DNA of 64,000 bases from Candidatus Planktophila limnetica (GCF_002288365.1 NZ_CP016782.1:310001-374000); one strand, 5' to 3'. Shown: positions 48,498 through 59,065, counted from the stretch's first letter. A program made the numbers and translations. Notes: a model not told the origin generated them from the letters alone.

Positions 48498-49181
48498 ATG
48501 GCTCCCCAAATTATGGTCGTAGACGATGAAGCAGGTGTTCGCGAATTAGTGTGCGATGCCTTACGCATTGCAGGATTTGAGACCCTACAAGCAAGTGATG
48601 GCATGTCAGCTCTCACTGCACTACGAACCGCTAAGCCGGACTTGCTGATTATCGATATCAATATGCCATTGATGGATGGTTTTGATTTAGTCGAGCGCTT
48701 GCGCTCTCAAAATGATTTAACTCCCGTGCTTATGCTTTCGGCCAGAAGTGATCGAGCAGACATCACACGCGGTTTGTCCTTGGGCGCCGATGATTATGTA
48801 ACAAAACCTTTTGGACTAGAAGAGTTATTACTTCGCGTCAAAGCAATTCTGCGCAGAACTTCAAAGGTATCTGCAACAGCTACAACACTTTCATGCGGTC
48901 CAATCACGCTCAATGAAGAGATTCATCAAGTAACATTTAATGCAGACGTTGTTGAACTTTCGCCAACAGAGTTTCGATTACTGGCCATTTTGCTCGAGAA
49001 CAAAGGTCGCGTTCTATCTAAATCGGTCCTCTTAGATGATGTATGGGGCATAACTTTTGAATCTGAAACCAGCGTTGTCGATACCTACATCTCATATTTG
49101 CGCAAGAAACTACATCGCGATGGATTCGATGGCATTAAGACAATCCGAGGAGTTGGATTTCAAATATTGGAACCAAAGTAG
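48498..49181 (+). CDS. OmpR-family response regulator
   Basis: 227 residues from ATG 48498 with AAAGG about nine bases upstream; an in-frame ATG at 48480 is less good. Receiver with VVDDEAG, phosphoacceptor Asp53 (IIDINMPLMDG), switch Ser in MLSARSD, and VTKPFG; C-terminal winged helix DNA binding from about 130 with TEFRLLAILLENKGRVLSKSVL. It pairs with the kinase starting 3 bases later. The system resembles TcrX/TcrY-type pairs; the stimulus is unknown. Confidence 0.9.
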   Translation: MAPQIMVVDDEAGVRELVCDALRIAGFETLQASDGMSALTALRTAKPDLLIIDINMPLMDGFDLVERLRSQNDLTPVLMLSARSDRADITRGLSLGADDYVTKPFGLEELLLRVKAILRRTSKVSATATTLSCGPITLNEEIHQVTFNADVVELSPTEFRLLAILLENKGRVLSKSVLLDDVWGITFESETSVVDTYISYLRKKLHRDGFDGIKTIRGVGFQILEPK

Positions 49182-49184
49182 CTG

Positions 49185-50396
49185 ATGAATCAAAGATTCC
49201 GGGTTGCCTTTTTTTCTCTCCTCATCACGACATTGGTATCCCTTGGAATCGGTGGATTTGCTCTGCAAGATTCCCATAATGCTGCAATTCGCCAAGTTGA
49301 TTCACGACTAAATTTTGTCATTCAAACGGCACTGCAAAATCAAAGTGATTTATTAAACGCTGCTTTGTTCGCACTCGATGCCGGAAGAATTGACGCATCG
49401 ATTGTTCTTGTGACTCCACGGGGTGAACCGATTTCATTAACTGAGGCGTCACAGCGATTTGATGTGGATACATCGATTAAAAACATTACATCTTCGGTCA
49501 TTCGAGCTATTTCTATTAACTCTAAAAATCCTTATCGAATGCGTTCGATCCCTCTTCCAGAAGAAGAATTCCTAGTTGTTGCCATTTCAACTGCGGACTT
49601 GGAAAGTGATTGGCGCGAAAATATCGCTCGACTCTTAGTATTCCTCTTCTTTGCCAATTCACTTGCGATCGCTCTTTCTTTCTTACTCTTGCGTAACAAT
49701 TCTCGAAAGCTTGAGCAACAATCATTACTTCGCATGCAAAGATTTCTCAGTGACGCGGCCCATGAGTTAAGAACTCCGCTGACTGTCATAAAAGGGTATT
49801 CAGAGTTACTAGGTGCGCACAAAATTGAGACAAAGCAAGATCAAGAAAAGGCATTTGCCCGAGTAGATCACGAAGTAAAGCGAATGGAATCGCTCATAAA
49901 CGACTTGCTGCTCAGTGCAGAACTCAATGAAGCAACCCACCTTGATTTCGAGTCATATGACATTTCTTCAGAACTTCGCACTCACCTTCGCGACTTTGAA
50001 ATACTTTCACCAGATCGCACGATCGAAAATTTCATAGAACCGGGGCTCCAGATTAAAGCTTCTGGAGATCATATAGATCGCATGATTCAAAACATTTTTT
50101 CAAATATAAGACGCCATACTCCATCGATTGCACCAGTTAGCGTGCAACTCAAAAGCAAGGGTAAAGAAGTCCAGTTACGTATTGAAGATGGAGGTCCGGG
50201 TCTACCCGATGATGCTTATAACAAAGCAAGTTATGAGTTTGAGCGTTTTGATCGCTCTCGTTCACGCGATTCCGGTGGCAGTGGACTTGGGTTAAGCATC
50301 ATTGCTGCAATTGTTAAGGAACACTCAGGAAGCATTTCTTTATCGAAAAGCGCTCTCGGTGGACTCGCAATTTACATACAACTACCAATTAAATAA
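49185..50396 (+). CDS. Sensor histidine kinase
   Basis: 403 residues: membrane helices at about 8-27 and 149-168 with an extracellular domain between, HisKA with DAAHELRTPLTVIKGY, and an HATPase with EDGGPGLP and GSGLGLSII. Partner of the preceding regulator. The divergently transcribed secreted coiled-coil gene is a plausible target. No HAMP domain is obvious. Confidence 0.9.
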   Translation: MNQRFRVAFFSLLITTLVSLGIGGFALQDSHNAAIRQVDSRLNFVIQTALQNQSDLLNAALFALDAGRIDASIVLVTPRGEPISLTEASQRFDVDTSIKNITSSVIRAISINSKNPYRMRSIPLPEEEFLVVAISTADLESDWRENIARLLVFLFFANSLAIALSFLLLRNNSRKLEQQSLLRMQRFLSDAAHELRTPLTVIKGYSELLGAHKIETKQDQEKAFARVDHEVKRMESLINDLLLSAELNEATHLDFESYDISSELRTHLRDFEILSPDRTIENFIEPGLQIKASGDHIDRMIQNIFSNIRRHTPSIAPVSVQLKSKGKEVQLRIEDGGPGLPDDAYNKASYEFERFDRSRSRDSGGSGLGLSIIAAIVKEHSGSISLSKSALGGLAIYIQLPIK

Positions 50397-50412
50397 GCAT
50401 TACACTTGAGCA

Positions 50413-51570
50413 ATGTCGCTCGAGCTCGCATTCGCTAAAGCCACAGAATTAATTAGCGATCAGAATAATTTTGTTCGTGCAGTGCTCTCAGGGCGTCGCA
50501 GAAATATGCAGACAGAGTACGAACGTATCGATATTCGCCCAGTTCAACTTAAAGACGGCTTGAGATTACAACTTATCTTGAGCGAGGAAAAGCAAGATAC
50601 AACTAAAAACATTGGCATCGATGCTGACAAGATCCTTGAATTACTCAATAGTGGCTATGCAAATGTCTTAGTTGAATTCACAACAGGTTCTTATTCATTG
50701 CGAATCACCAAAAAAGGAGAAGCTCTGATTCATGAAGCCAAAGGAGTCTTTGAACGCTCTGTAAGCCATGACAGAACAAAAGAGAGATTGCTAGATGCCA
50801 GTGATCCGTTCTTAATCGAAGTGGGAATATCTGATCACAAAGGATCTATAAAGCCCTCGATGCAAGATAAGTATCGTCAGGTTGAAGAGTTTCTAAGAAT
50901 TCTTGAACCGGCTTTACCTGAGAAAAAAGAGAAACTTTCTATTGTTGACCTCGGTTGTGGTCATGCGTATTTAACCTTTGCAACGCATCAGTACTTACGC
51001 AAGTCAGGCATTGATGCGCACGTCATAGGTATTGATGTTCGCGAGAATTCGCGAGATAGAAACAACGCAATTGCAAAAAAACTAGGAATAACGGATTCCA
51101 TAGAATTTCGCGCTGAAGAGATTTCTGAGACGAAAATTGAATCTGCAGATATTGCAATCGCGTTACATGCCTGCGACACCGCCACAGATGATGCAATTGC
51201 ATGGGGCGTCCAGCATGGCGTGCAGCTTCTATTAATTGCACCGTGTTGTCATCACGATTTACAGGTACAGATACAAGATATCCCTGAGCCATGGCCAATG
51301 CTTACTCGCCATGGAATTATGCGAGAGCGCCTTGGAGATTTACTTACTGATTCATTTCGAACTCAGATTTTAAAGTTACTTGGATATCGAGTAGATGCTA
51401 TTGAATTTGTTGGGGGAGAGCACACGCCTAGAAACCTAATGATCCGCGCTACAAAAACTGGCGCAAAACCAGAGCCCGTAGATATTGCTAGATATAAAGA
51501 AATGCTTGCGCAGTGGAATGTGAACCCCGCCCTTGCACAGCGCCTCGCAAAAGAATTAGGCGCAATCTAG
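50413..51570 (+). CDS. SAM-dependent methyltransferase (Methyltransf_32 type)
   Basis: 385 residues. N-terminal RNA-related-looking domain, then the SAM fold with VDLGCGHAYLTFATHQYL, the HACDTATDDAI loop and APCCHHDLQ, the cysteine-cysteine-histidine motif of the METTL25/GSTCD-like group. The target is likely RNA, but unproven. TACACT (50401-50406) lies six bases before the ATG, with no ribosome-binding site. Confidence 0.75.
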   Translation: MSLELAFAKATELISDQNNFVRAVLSGRRRNMQTEYERIDIRPVQLKDGLRLQLILSEEKQDTTKNIGIDADKILELLNSGYANVLVEFTTGSYSLRITKKGEALIHEAKGVFERSVSHDRTKERLLDASDPFLIEVGISDHKGSIKPSMQDKYRQVEEFLRILEPALPEKKEKLSIVDLGCGHAYLTFATHQYLRKSGIDAHVIGIDVRENSRDRNNAIAKKLGITDSIEFRAEEISETKIESADIAIALHACDTATDDAIAWGVQHGVQLLLIAPCCHHDLQVQIQDIPEPWPMLTRHGIMRERLGDLLTDSFRTQILKLLGYRVDAIEFVGGEHTPRNLMIRATKTGAKPEPVDIARYKEMLAQWNVNPALAQRLAKELGAI

Positions 51571-51586
51571 TCCGCCTCACCGTTAG

Positions 51587-52933
<1,347 letters not shown>

Positions 52934-53674
52934 TTAGAAATTAAGGGCGAATTTAAGCCCGGCAATTATTAACACCGCACCTAGTGCACGCTTTACACCC
53001 ACTGAAGAAAATCGAGAAATACCAAGACGAGTACCTATGAGTGCTCCGATAATTACTGCGCCAAGAAATAGAGGCAATGTCTCTGGCAATTCAGAGGTCG
53101 ATCTGTAATTACCTAAAAGCCCGGCAACAGAATTAACAAAAATGAAGGCTGCCACGGTTCCACTGGCTTGTTTAACGTGATTCCAACCAAGCCAAATAAT
53201 CAGCGGTGAAAGAAAGATTCCGCCACCAGTACCAGTGATACCTGCGAGGAATCCGATGGATGCGCCCATCACTATTGCCAGTAAGTAATTAACGGGCGTT
53301 AATTCACGATCTCGAGATGCGGCTAAAAAGATAAACCGAAGTCCAGAGAGAATCAGCAGAACTCCCACAATCGGTTTATAGATTTCGCTAGGCAGATTTA
53401 TATGTCCACCAAGGAATGCGGCGGGTATTGCACCGAAACTCAAAACAAAAAAGAGTTTCTTATCAAAGTACTTATTACGGATATAGCGCATGCTTGCATA
53501 AGCAGAAACTGCGATGTTAAGAGTCAATGCAGTTGGTCTGATGACCGTGGTTTGAAGATTAAACAGAGCCATGATGGCGATATATGCCGAGGAACCAGCA
53601 TGGCCCACAGATGTATAAAGAACTGCGCCAAAGAATAAGCAGAGCGCAATTACTAGGTTAGTTAATTCGAGCAC
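52934..53674 (-). CDS. TSUP-family (TauE/SafE) membrane permease
   Basis: 246 residues with about eight hydrophobic helices. GHAGSSAYIAIMAL and GITGTGGGIFLSPLIIW are typical for the TSUP family, which exports sulfite, sulfoacetate or other small organic anions. GTG start with AGGAG about six bases upstream. The C-terminus abuts argG with no gap. Confidence 0.85.
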   Translation of the reverse strand: MLELTNLVIALCLFFGAVLYTSVGHAGSSAYIAIMALFNLQTTVIRPTALTLNIAVSAYASMRYIRNKYFDKKLFFVLSFGAIPAAFLGGHINLPSEIYKPIVGVLLILSGLRFIFLAASRDRELTPVNYLLAIVMGASIGFLAGITGTGGGIFLSPLIIWLGWNHVKQASGTVAAFIFVNSVAGLLGNYRSTSELPETLPLFLGAVIIGALIGTRLGISRFSSVGVKRALGAVLIIAGLKFALNF

Positions 53675-53681
53675 TTAACTC

Positions 53682-54278
53682 CTATAAAGAAAATGAAGGG
53701 TATTCATCCGTGACTAGGATAATTGCATACCCATAGATTCGATTCCAGTATTGGCTCACACGAACAATGATGTCGGCGCAGGTTTGCGGCATTGATCCCG
53801 TGAATAAAATGTTAAACCAAGCCAGCAGCAACATGATGAAACCGTAAATAGAGTAAACAATTCCTACGATATATAAAGGAATGGCTAAGAACCACTTAAC
53901 TAATGGAAGCCCGCGGCTCAGAGTTTTTCCACCATCTACTTCTGGATAGGTAATTCGAACAACACCGCTTTCTTCGATAGATGGATATTCATCAGTCAGC
54001 AGAGCGATATATGCCCAGACACGATTAACAAGTCCAAAGAGTGCTTTGTTAAAGGTCAAGACATAACTTGGGTACACGCCACGAAATAGAAGAGCAAGGA
54101 TGACAGGCAAAATTAATAGTCCGTAGGTCTGCATAGGGTTATCACTGAAGAACGTTTCAATAGAGAAAGATGAGACAAACATAAAGACTGGAAAGGCAAT
54201 AACGACCCGGGCAAAAGCTGTGGCGCGATCACGGTTATCTAGTTGGACTTGGAATGAAGTTTCTATTTGGTTGCTCAT
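53682..54278 (-). CDS. DUF4389 membrane protein
   Basis: 198 residues with two N-terminal helices (about 23-42 and 50-68) and two later ones (about 130-165). The TYPEVDGGKTLSRGLPLVKWFLAIPL block and NRIYGYAIILVTDEYPSF are repeated-type segments seen in DUF4389. Function is unknown. TAGAGT on the minus strand (54285-54290) is six bases before the ATG and overlaps the -10 of the next, divergent gene. Confidence 0.7.
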   Translation of the reverse strand: MSNQIETSFQVQLDNRDRATAFARVVIAFPVFMFVSSFSIETFFSDNPMQTYGLLILPVILALLFRGVYPSYVLTFNKALFGLVNRVWAYIALLTDEYPSIEESGVVRITYPEVDGGKTLSRGLPLVKWFLAIPLYIVGIVYSIYGFIMLLLAWFNILFTGSMPQTCADIIVRVSQYWNRIYGYAIILVTDEYPSFSL

Positions 54279-54300
54279 GTTCGTACTCTACTATTGAGAC
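54279..54300. promoter_or_regulatory. 22-bp divergent promoter with overlapping -10 elements
   Basis: Between two ATGs lie only 22 bases. Minus strand: TAGAGT (54285-54290) then six bases to the DUF4389 start. Plus strand: TACTAT (54289-54294) then six bases to the TRIC-like start. The hexamers share two bases. Both transcripts must be leaderless if these are the promoters, and polymerase cannot occupy both at once. Prediction only. Confidence 0.5.
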
Positions 54301-54915
54301 ATGGATTTGCTTCACGGGCTCGATTTACTCTCCACCTTTGTATTTGCTTTGGTTGGAGCGCGTGTAGCAGCTGATAAAGGTTTGGATTACGGCGGCATCG
54401 CATTTATAGCTGCAATTGCATCTGTTTCAGGTGGAACTCTCAGAAACGTATTTCTTGGCCTTAAACCGATTTGGATTACAGATCCATCAATTATCACCGC
54501 TGTAATTCTCGCTGTTTTCATCACGCTTGTACTTAGACGAGTAACTCATATCGGCAAAACCTTGTTGGTAATGGACACATTTGGATTGGCGATTGCAACA
54601 ATCTCTGGAACACAGTTAGCGTTCGAGCAAAACATTGATTGGTACAGCGCAATCCTTTTAGGCGTAATAACGGCAGTCACTGGTGGGTTATTGAGAGATG
54701 TCCTCTGTCAGCTCGAACCTGTGTTGCTACACCGCGAAACAATTGGAACATCATCGTTAATGGGTGCAATTACATTTGTTGTGCTTACAGAACTAAGTGC
54801 TGCAAATAGCATTAGTGCGATTTTGGCCGGAAGTGTTGTAGTACTGACACGGGTGCTTTCAATCCGTTTTGATCTACATCTACCTAAGTTCAGTTCAAAG
54901 AGCAGAGATAATTAA
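54301..54915 (+). CDS. Trimeric intracellular cation channel (TRIC/YadS) family protein
   Basis: 204 residues, six to seven hydrophobic helices in two repeats (about 5-85 and 90-165). Each repeat has the conserved glycine-rich turn, ASVSGGTLRNVFLG in the first and AVTGGLLRDVL in the second, the hallmark of the prokaryotic TRIC/UPF0126 family. It is probably a monovalent cation channel. It overlaps the monooxygenase stop by 4 bases on the opposite strand. Confidence 0.85.
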   Translation: MDLLHGLDLLSTFVFALVGARVAADKGLDYGGIAFIAAIASVSGGTLRNVFLGLKPIWITDPSIITAVILAVFITLVLRRVTHIGKTLLVMDTFGLAIATISGTQLAFEQNIDWYSAILLGVITAVTGGLLRDVLCQLEPVLLHRETIGTSSLMGAITFVVLTELSAANSISAILAGSVVVLTRVLSIRFDLHLPKFSSKSRDN

Positions 54916-56267
54916 TTTATTTTTGAAAAATCCTTATAACGTTTTGCATTACCTACAGGCGGATTTCCAATATTCACACCAGCCTGCTTGAGCTCTTTCT
55001 TGAGTTCACTGCGGAAAGTGTGGAAATCAACTTCCATGGCATGACGTTGGCCTGGACCAAAATCAAAGTGCCTATTGTTTAACTCATGATCAATCGCAGC
55101 CTTCATATCTTTTGGCCGTTGATATTTACCAAGAATTTCTAGGCACGCTAATTTGGCTTGATAGTCGGCAAGTGGCCAGATACAACCGATAGGTTGAAAC
55201 AGACCGATGAAGTAAAGATTTTTGTGTTTTTCATGCATCATCTTTTTATAAAGCGGAATCTGCACTAAACCCTTAAAATTAATTAATTCCTCATTAAAGA
55301 ATGGGAAAGTAGTCCAATACCCTGTTGCGGCACAGATGATGTCGAAATCCTTCCTTGTGCCATCTAAGAATTCAACTGTTAAACCGTTCCACGATTTGAT
55401 TGCAGGCATCGGTTTAATACGACCATGCCTAATGAAATCCATTAAATCTGAATTTAATGTCGGGTGAGTATTGAGTGGCAGAGTTGTGTTTTCAGGAAGG
55501 CCATATCGACTATATGGACCTTGAATAAGTCGAACGAGAGTCTTTAAACCGTATTGACGCAATTTCTTGGGTAGCCACTTACTTCTAGCTGCAAAAACAT
55601 CACCTGGTTGTCCGAATATGAATTTAGGAAAGAACCACTGTGGGCTTCGCATAGACATGTGAACTGTCTTAGTCGCACGAGAAGCTTCAACTGAGATATC
55701 ACACGCTGAATTACCGGCACCAATTACAAGCACCTGCTTATCACGCCAACTTTCATCGACACCCTTAAAGTCATGCGAGTGCAAGAACTTGCCTGTGTAT
55801 TCACCGGGATAGGTTGGATACTTTGGCACATTGTGGTGACCATTTGAAACCATTAAATAATCGAATACTTCAGTTTTTTCAACTCCAGAGTTATCAATAA
55901 AAGTAACTGACCAACCATTTGCACCTACGGGCTTTGCATCAATAACCGTGTGATCAAACTTAACTCTGTCCAAAACTCCAAAATGTCGGGCGTAAGATTC
56001 AAAGTAATTTTGGAGCTGCACGTGACTTGGATAATCCGGAAATGAACTTGGCATTGGGTAGTCTTCAAACTCTGACCAGGTTTTGGAGCTAATTAAGAAA
56101 GTATTCTCATAAACACTTGAGTGACCGGTTTTAGAGTTAAAAACCCAGTTTCCGCCTACTTTGTCATTTTTTTCAAAGACGATTACGTCTAGTCCATTTT
56201 GAATGCAATTCTTAGCAGCCGTGATTCCACTTGGCCCGGCGCCGATGACACATACCCGATTACCCAT
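54912..56267 (-). CDS. Flavin-containing monooxygenase-like oxidoreductase
   Basis: 451 residues. FAD site GAGPSGITAAKN at the N-terminus, NADP site VLVIGAGNSACDIS, and the FMO fingerprint region GKFLHSHDFKG. The family oxidises nucleophilic N- or S-containing compounds, such as trimethylamine, with NADPH and O2. CATAAT (56274-56279, minus strand) is six bases before the ATG. Transketolase genes are divergent. Substrate is unknown. Confidence 0.88.
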   Translation of the reverse strand: MGNRVCVIGAGPSGITAAKNCIQNGLDVIVFEKNDKVGGNWVFNSKTGHSSVYENTFLISSKTWSEFEDYPMPSSFPDYPSHVQLQNYFESYARHFGVLDRVKFDHTVIDAKPVGANGWSVTFIDNSGVEKTEVFDYLMVSNGHHNVPKYPTYPGEYTGKFLHSHDFKGVDESWRDKQVLVIGAGNSACDISVEASRATKTVHMSMRSPQWFFPKFIFGQPGDVFAARSKWLPKKLRQYGLKTLVRLIQGPYSRYGLPENTTLPLNTHPTLNSDLMDFIRHGRIKPMPAIKSWNGLTVEFLDGTRKDFDIICAATGYWTTFPFFNEELINFKGLVQIPLYKKMMHEKHKNLYFIGLFQPIGCIWPLADYQAKLACLEILGKYQRPKDMKAAIDHELNNRHFDFGPGQRHAMEVDFHTFRSELKKELKQAGVNIGNPPVGNAKRYKDFSKIN

Positions 56268-56390
56268 TGAATAATTATGGACTAAAACCTACGACGAATG
56301 CGAGGGACTCGAAAATACTGTTGTGCTGGCTCTAACGCTCTTAATGTAGAGTTCTGAACGTGATGTAAGCGGTTCAAATGGGAGAGCGCA

Positions 56391-57278
56391 ATGACGAATA
56401 AGAGCGCGGCAGAAGTTGCTCGTGATATTCGCGTCTCTGCAGCGCGTTGGACTATTCGTGCAAATGGTGGATATCTAGCCCAAGCGTGTGGATCGGCTGA
56501 AATCTTTGCTTCTTTGTATTGCAATGTTCTAGACCTGGGCCCAAGTAAGGGGCCGATGCAACCTCCAAAATTTGTAAGCGTTCCAAATAAATCGCGCCAA
56601 GAAATTAATGGCGAACTCTGGCTCGGTGAAGGACCAGATCTTCTTGTTCTTTCTCCTGCCCACTATGGCACTGCGCAGTATTGCGCACTCGTTTCAATTG
56701 GTCGCCTCGATGAGAGTGCACTTATTAGCGAGAGCAGTGATGGCGGGCTACTAGAACTAATTGCAGCAGAACACTCACCGGGTGTTGTTGTATCTGCCGG
56801 TTCACTTGCAACAGCTCTGGGTATAAGCGTTGGTCGCGCGATGGCGCGTCGCCTACAGAAAAAGGCTGGCGATATCTGGGTATTTCTCTCTGATGGCGAA
56901 TTGCAAGAAGGTGCCACATGGGAATCACTTCAACTTGCAAGTGCCGAAGCACTAACGAATCTCAAAGTAATCGTGGATATCAACGGCATGCAAGTAGATG
57001 GTCCAATGAAGGAGATCATGCCGATAGAACCAATCGGAGATAAGTTCGCAGCATTTGGATGGCAAGTCTTTGAAGTAGATGGCAACGATGTCGATGCAAT
57101 TACAGCAGCGTGCAAGAAAGCTCAGAGTTCAGATAAGCCTGTTGCAATCTTGTGTCGAACAAAGCCATGGACAGGATTTACCTTCTTAAAAAAGCGGTGG
57201 GATGATAAAAAACTTCACTTCATCCGATTAACAGAATCAGAGCGCGATGACCTTGAGAAAGAGATGGCCACCAAATGA
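56391..57278 (+). CDS. Transketolase, N-terminal (TPP-binding) subunit
   Basis: 295 residues. The TPP-binding region is FLSDGELQEGATWESLQLA with catalytic residues in VDINGMQVDG. GGGAGA-type ribosome-binding site lies about six bases before the ATG. It overlaps the C-terminal subunit gene by 4 bases, so the two are coupled, a split arrangement that is common in bacteria. It may serve the pentose-phosphate pathway or an isoprenoid or other transketolase reaction. Confidence 0.9.
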   Translation: MTNKSAAEVARDIRVSAARWTIRANGGYLAQACGSAEIFASLYCNVLDLGPSKGPMQPPKFVSVPNKSRQEINGELWLGEGPDLLVLSPAHYGTAQYCALVSIGRLDESALISESSDGGLLELIAAEHSPGVVVSAGSLATALGISVGRAMARRLQKKAGDIWVFLSDGELQEGATWESLQLASAEALTNLKVIVDINGMQVDGPMKEIMPIEPIGDKFAAFGWQVFEVDGNDVDAITAACKKAQSSDKPVAILCRTKPWTGFTFLKKRWDDKKLHFIRLTESERDDLEKEMATK

Positions 57279-58270
57279 ACGAGATTATCTCAAAGCCATT
57301 TGCAGCAGCACTTGTCGAGCACGGCAAGAAACATAAAGATGTCGTTGTCATCACCAATGATTTAACTGCCAGCTGCGAAGCTGATGAATTTGCAGCAGCT
57401 TTTCCAGATCGTGCATTTAAAGGTGGAATGGCTGAACAAAATCTTGCCCTGACTCTCTCTGGTTTTGCACGCGAGGGTATGCGCCCGATCTATCCAAGCT
57501 TTGCAGTCTTCACAACGCGCAGACCTTACGAACAGATTGCGCTTTCTATTGCTTATCCAAACTTGCCTGTTCGCCTCGTTGGGTTTCTCCCAGGTCTTAC
57601 AACCCCAGGAGGTGTTTCACACCAAGCAATCGATGACATCGGTTTGATGAAACAACTTCCTAATATGACCGTCATCGAAGCATCTGATGCCAGCGATATG
57701 TCATCGATTCTTGAACAGACGTATTTAATTGATGGACCTGTCTATATAAGAGCCCTGCGCGGCCTTGTTCCCAAACTGCACCAGAACCCAATTTCTATCG
57801 GCCAATCACGAGAGATCTTTCAAGGCGGCAAAGTACTTGTGCTTGTCAGTGGCTCACTAACAGCTGCTGCAATCAATGTTGTTTCTGAACTAAGAAAAGA
57901 ATTTGCTGATCTTGCGCTGATTAACATCAATACCATCAAGCCATTTGGAGATCCGCACCTCTTTGCACAAATTAAAGCGGCGCAGACCGTTATTACATAT
58001 GAAAATCACCTCGTAACAAGCGGGCTTGCAAGTGAAGTTGCTATGCACCTTGCACAAAATCCTGGACCACGATTGATTCCTGTTGGTATCAACGACACCT
58101 TCACCCACGGTGGTGGACTTGATTACTTATTAAACTTCTATGGCATCGACGCGGAAGCTCTGAAGAACGCTATTTATGTTGCCTATGGCAAGGCTGGCAC
58201 ATCAACGAAGAGTTCAGATCACATCGGTGGCAAGATTGAACTTAATAAAGGTGTTGCTGAAGGGCTGTAA
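57275..58270 (+). CDS. Transketolase, C-terminal subunit
   Basis: 331 residues: the pyrimidine-binding domain with KGGMAEQNLALTLSGFAREG, then the C-terminal domain with VITYENHLVTSGLASEVAMHLA. It contains no TPP diphosphate site of its own and needs the preceding subunit. It ends nine bases before the left end of the tRNA-Lys element, so the element lies directly behind it. Confidence 0.9.
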   Translation: MNEIISKPFAAALVEHGKKHKDVVVITNDLTASCEADEFAAAFPDRAFKGGMAEQNLALTLSGFAREGMRPIYPSFAVFTTRRPYEQIALSIAYPNLPVRLVGFLPGLTTPGGVSHQAIDDIGLMKQLPNMTVIEASDASDMSSILEQTYLIDGPVYIRALRGLVPKLHQNPISIGQSREIFQGGKVLVLVSGSLTAAAINVVSELRKEFADLALININTIKPFGDPHLFAQIKAAQTVITYENHLVTSGLASEVAMHLAQNPGPRLIPVGINDTFTHGGGLDYLLNFYGIDAEALKNAIYVAYGKAGTSTKSSDHIGGKIELNKGVAEGL

Positions 58271-58278
58271 AAACCTAC

Positions 58279-58322
58279 GTGGGTTGTGAGGGACTCGAAC
58301 CCCCGACCCGGTGATTAAGAGT
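58279..58322. repeat. Left attachment-site repeat, copy of tRNA-Lys 3' half
   Basis: 44 bases identical to 62437-62480, beginning GTGGGTTGTGAGGG and ending with the anticodon region GATTAAGAGT. It spans the acceptor 3' strand, T arm, variable loop and half of the anticodon loop. The bases outside differ on both sides, which defines the repeat limits. Confidence 0.92.
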
Positions 58323-58398
58323 GGGTCAGGCAAATATCGCTAACGCTCTATCTTGCCTCACCTCACTTACAAGACTCGCTTACGCTCGCTATGTAAGT
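58323..58398. repeat. Two hairpins with near-identical loops inside the left tRNA remnant
   Basis: First hairpin: GGGTCAGGCAA (58323-58333) with TTGCCTCACCT (58353-58363), one mismatch and one G-T pair, loop 19. Second: ACTTACA (58365-58371) with TGTAAGT (58392-58398), perfect, loop 20. The loops contain TCGCTAACGCTC (58337-58348) and TCGCTTACGCTC (58376-58387), 11 of 12 identical. Possible recombinase or accessory-factor sites. Confidence 0.6.
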
Positions 58399-58494
58399 CA
58401 CCTGCTCTACCAACTGTCCTTCACATCCAAATTTACCCAATATCTGCTGAGAAAACAATGTAAAAGCACTCAGTTCTGCAAGTACATTTACCCT

Positions 58495-59025
58495 ATGAAT
58501 TTCTTTATAGGCATAAAAAAACTAATGCCTAAGATAATCATCACCTGTTCAGTTCTACTGTTCCTAACTTCCTGCTCCAGTAATTCAGACACAATTTCAA
58601 GCACCTCGGAACCAGTTGTTGGTCCTAGCGCTTCCCCTTTCAAGAAGCCTCCAAGTTTTGCCGCCTTTCAAACTTGCTTTCCTCAAACTGCAATTAACGA
58701 CTTAAAAAGGATTTTAGAGGACGTAAATGAAGGAATGCTTTCAATTCAAGATTTAGCAGAACCTCTAATGCAAGTTTCAACTGCCGCTGGGTTATCCCGA
58801 ATGCTTCTGGATGGGGCTGATGTTTACCAGAAGTATCCAGAATTAGGAGAAGTCATACCGGAAAATAAAATGTCCGATTATCTTTCGATTATGAGTAAGG
58901 AAGAAATATTTTTCGCAAAGATAAGAGTAAAACTCATTGATTCAGAAACATTAAATTTAGAAGTTCTAAATCAAGAAATTGATTTCCTATCAAATTATTT
59001 GCGCCCATTCTGCAAAATTGATTAA
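58495..59025 (+). CDS. Element-encoded lipoprotein
   Basis: 176 residues from ATG 58495 (ATG 58525 is an alternative). The start reads as a lipoprotein signal peptide with a lipobox LTSC at its end, then a Ser/Thr-rich linker. The mature part (about 40-176) is helical and acidic with no recognised domain. TACATT (58482-58487) lies seven bases before the ATG. It is the first gene inside the element and has no known relative I can name. Confidence 0.65.
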   Translation: MNFFIGIKKLMPKIIITCSVLLFLTSCSSNSDTISSTSEPVVGPSASPFKKPPSFAAFQTCFPQTAINDLKRILEDVNEGMLSIQDLAEPLMQVSTAAGLSRMLLDGADVYQKYPELGEVIPENKMSDYLSIMSKEEIFFAKIRVKLIDSETLNLEVLNQEIDFLSNYLRPFCKID

Positions 59026-59065
59026 GAAGAGTAATGCCATCCGCTTACTAGTGAAAGGTGACCAA

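Larger units (their letters stand above)
58279..58416 (-). pseudogene. Interrupted tRNA-Lys remnant
   Basis: The 44-bp 3' half is followed, after 73 unrelated bases (58323-58395), by a second 21-base stretch (58396-58416) identical to tRNA-Lys 62478-62498, the D-arm-to-anticodon part. The remaining 5' acceptor sequence is lost (it reads GGATGTGAAGGA instead of GGGTTGTTAGCT on the minus strand), so it cannot fold as a tRNA. It is therefore a broken copy, not an intron-containing gene. Confidence 0.75.

Noticed and set aside
48398-48661. N-terminal extension of the secreted coiled-coil protein into the response regulator region
   Set aside because: The extension would precede a perfect signal peptide starting at ATG 48397, which would then be internal.
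56300-56312. GAGGGACTCGA match to the tRNA-Lys T arm near the transketolase promoter
   Set aside because: Only 11 bases and T-arm sequence is common; no other tRNA feature lies around it.
58279-58416. tRNA-Lys with an intron in the anticodon loop
   Set aside because: The interruption is in the right place, but the 5' acceptor and D-stem are gone, so no cloverleaf can form and an intact tRNA-Lys exists at the other end. A broken attachment site explains it.
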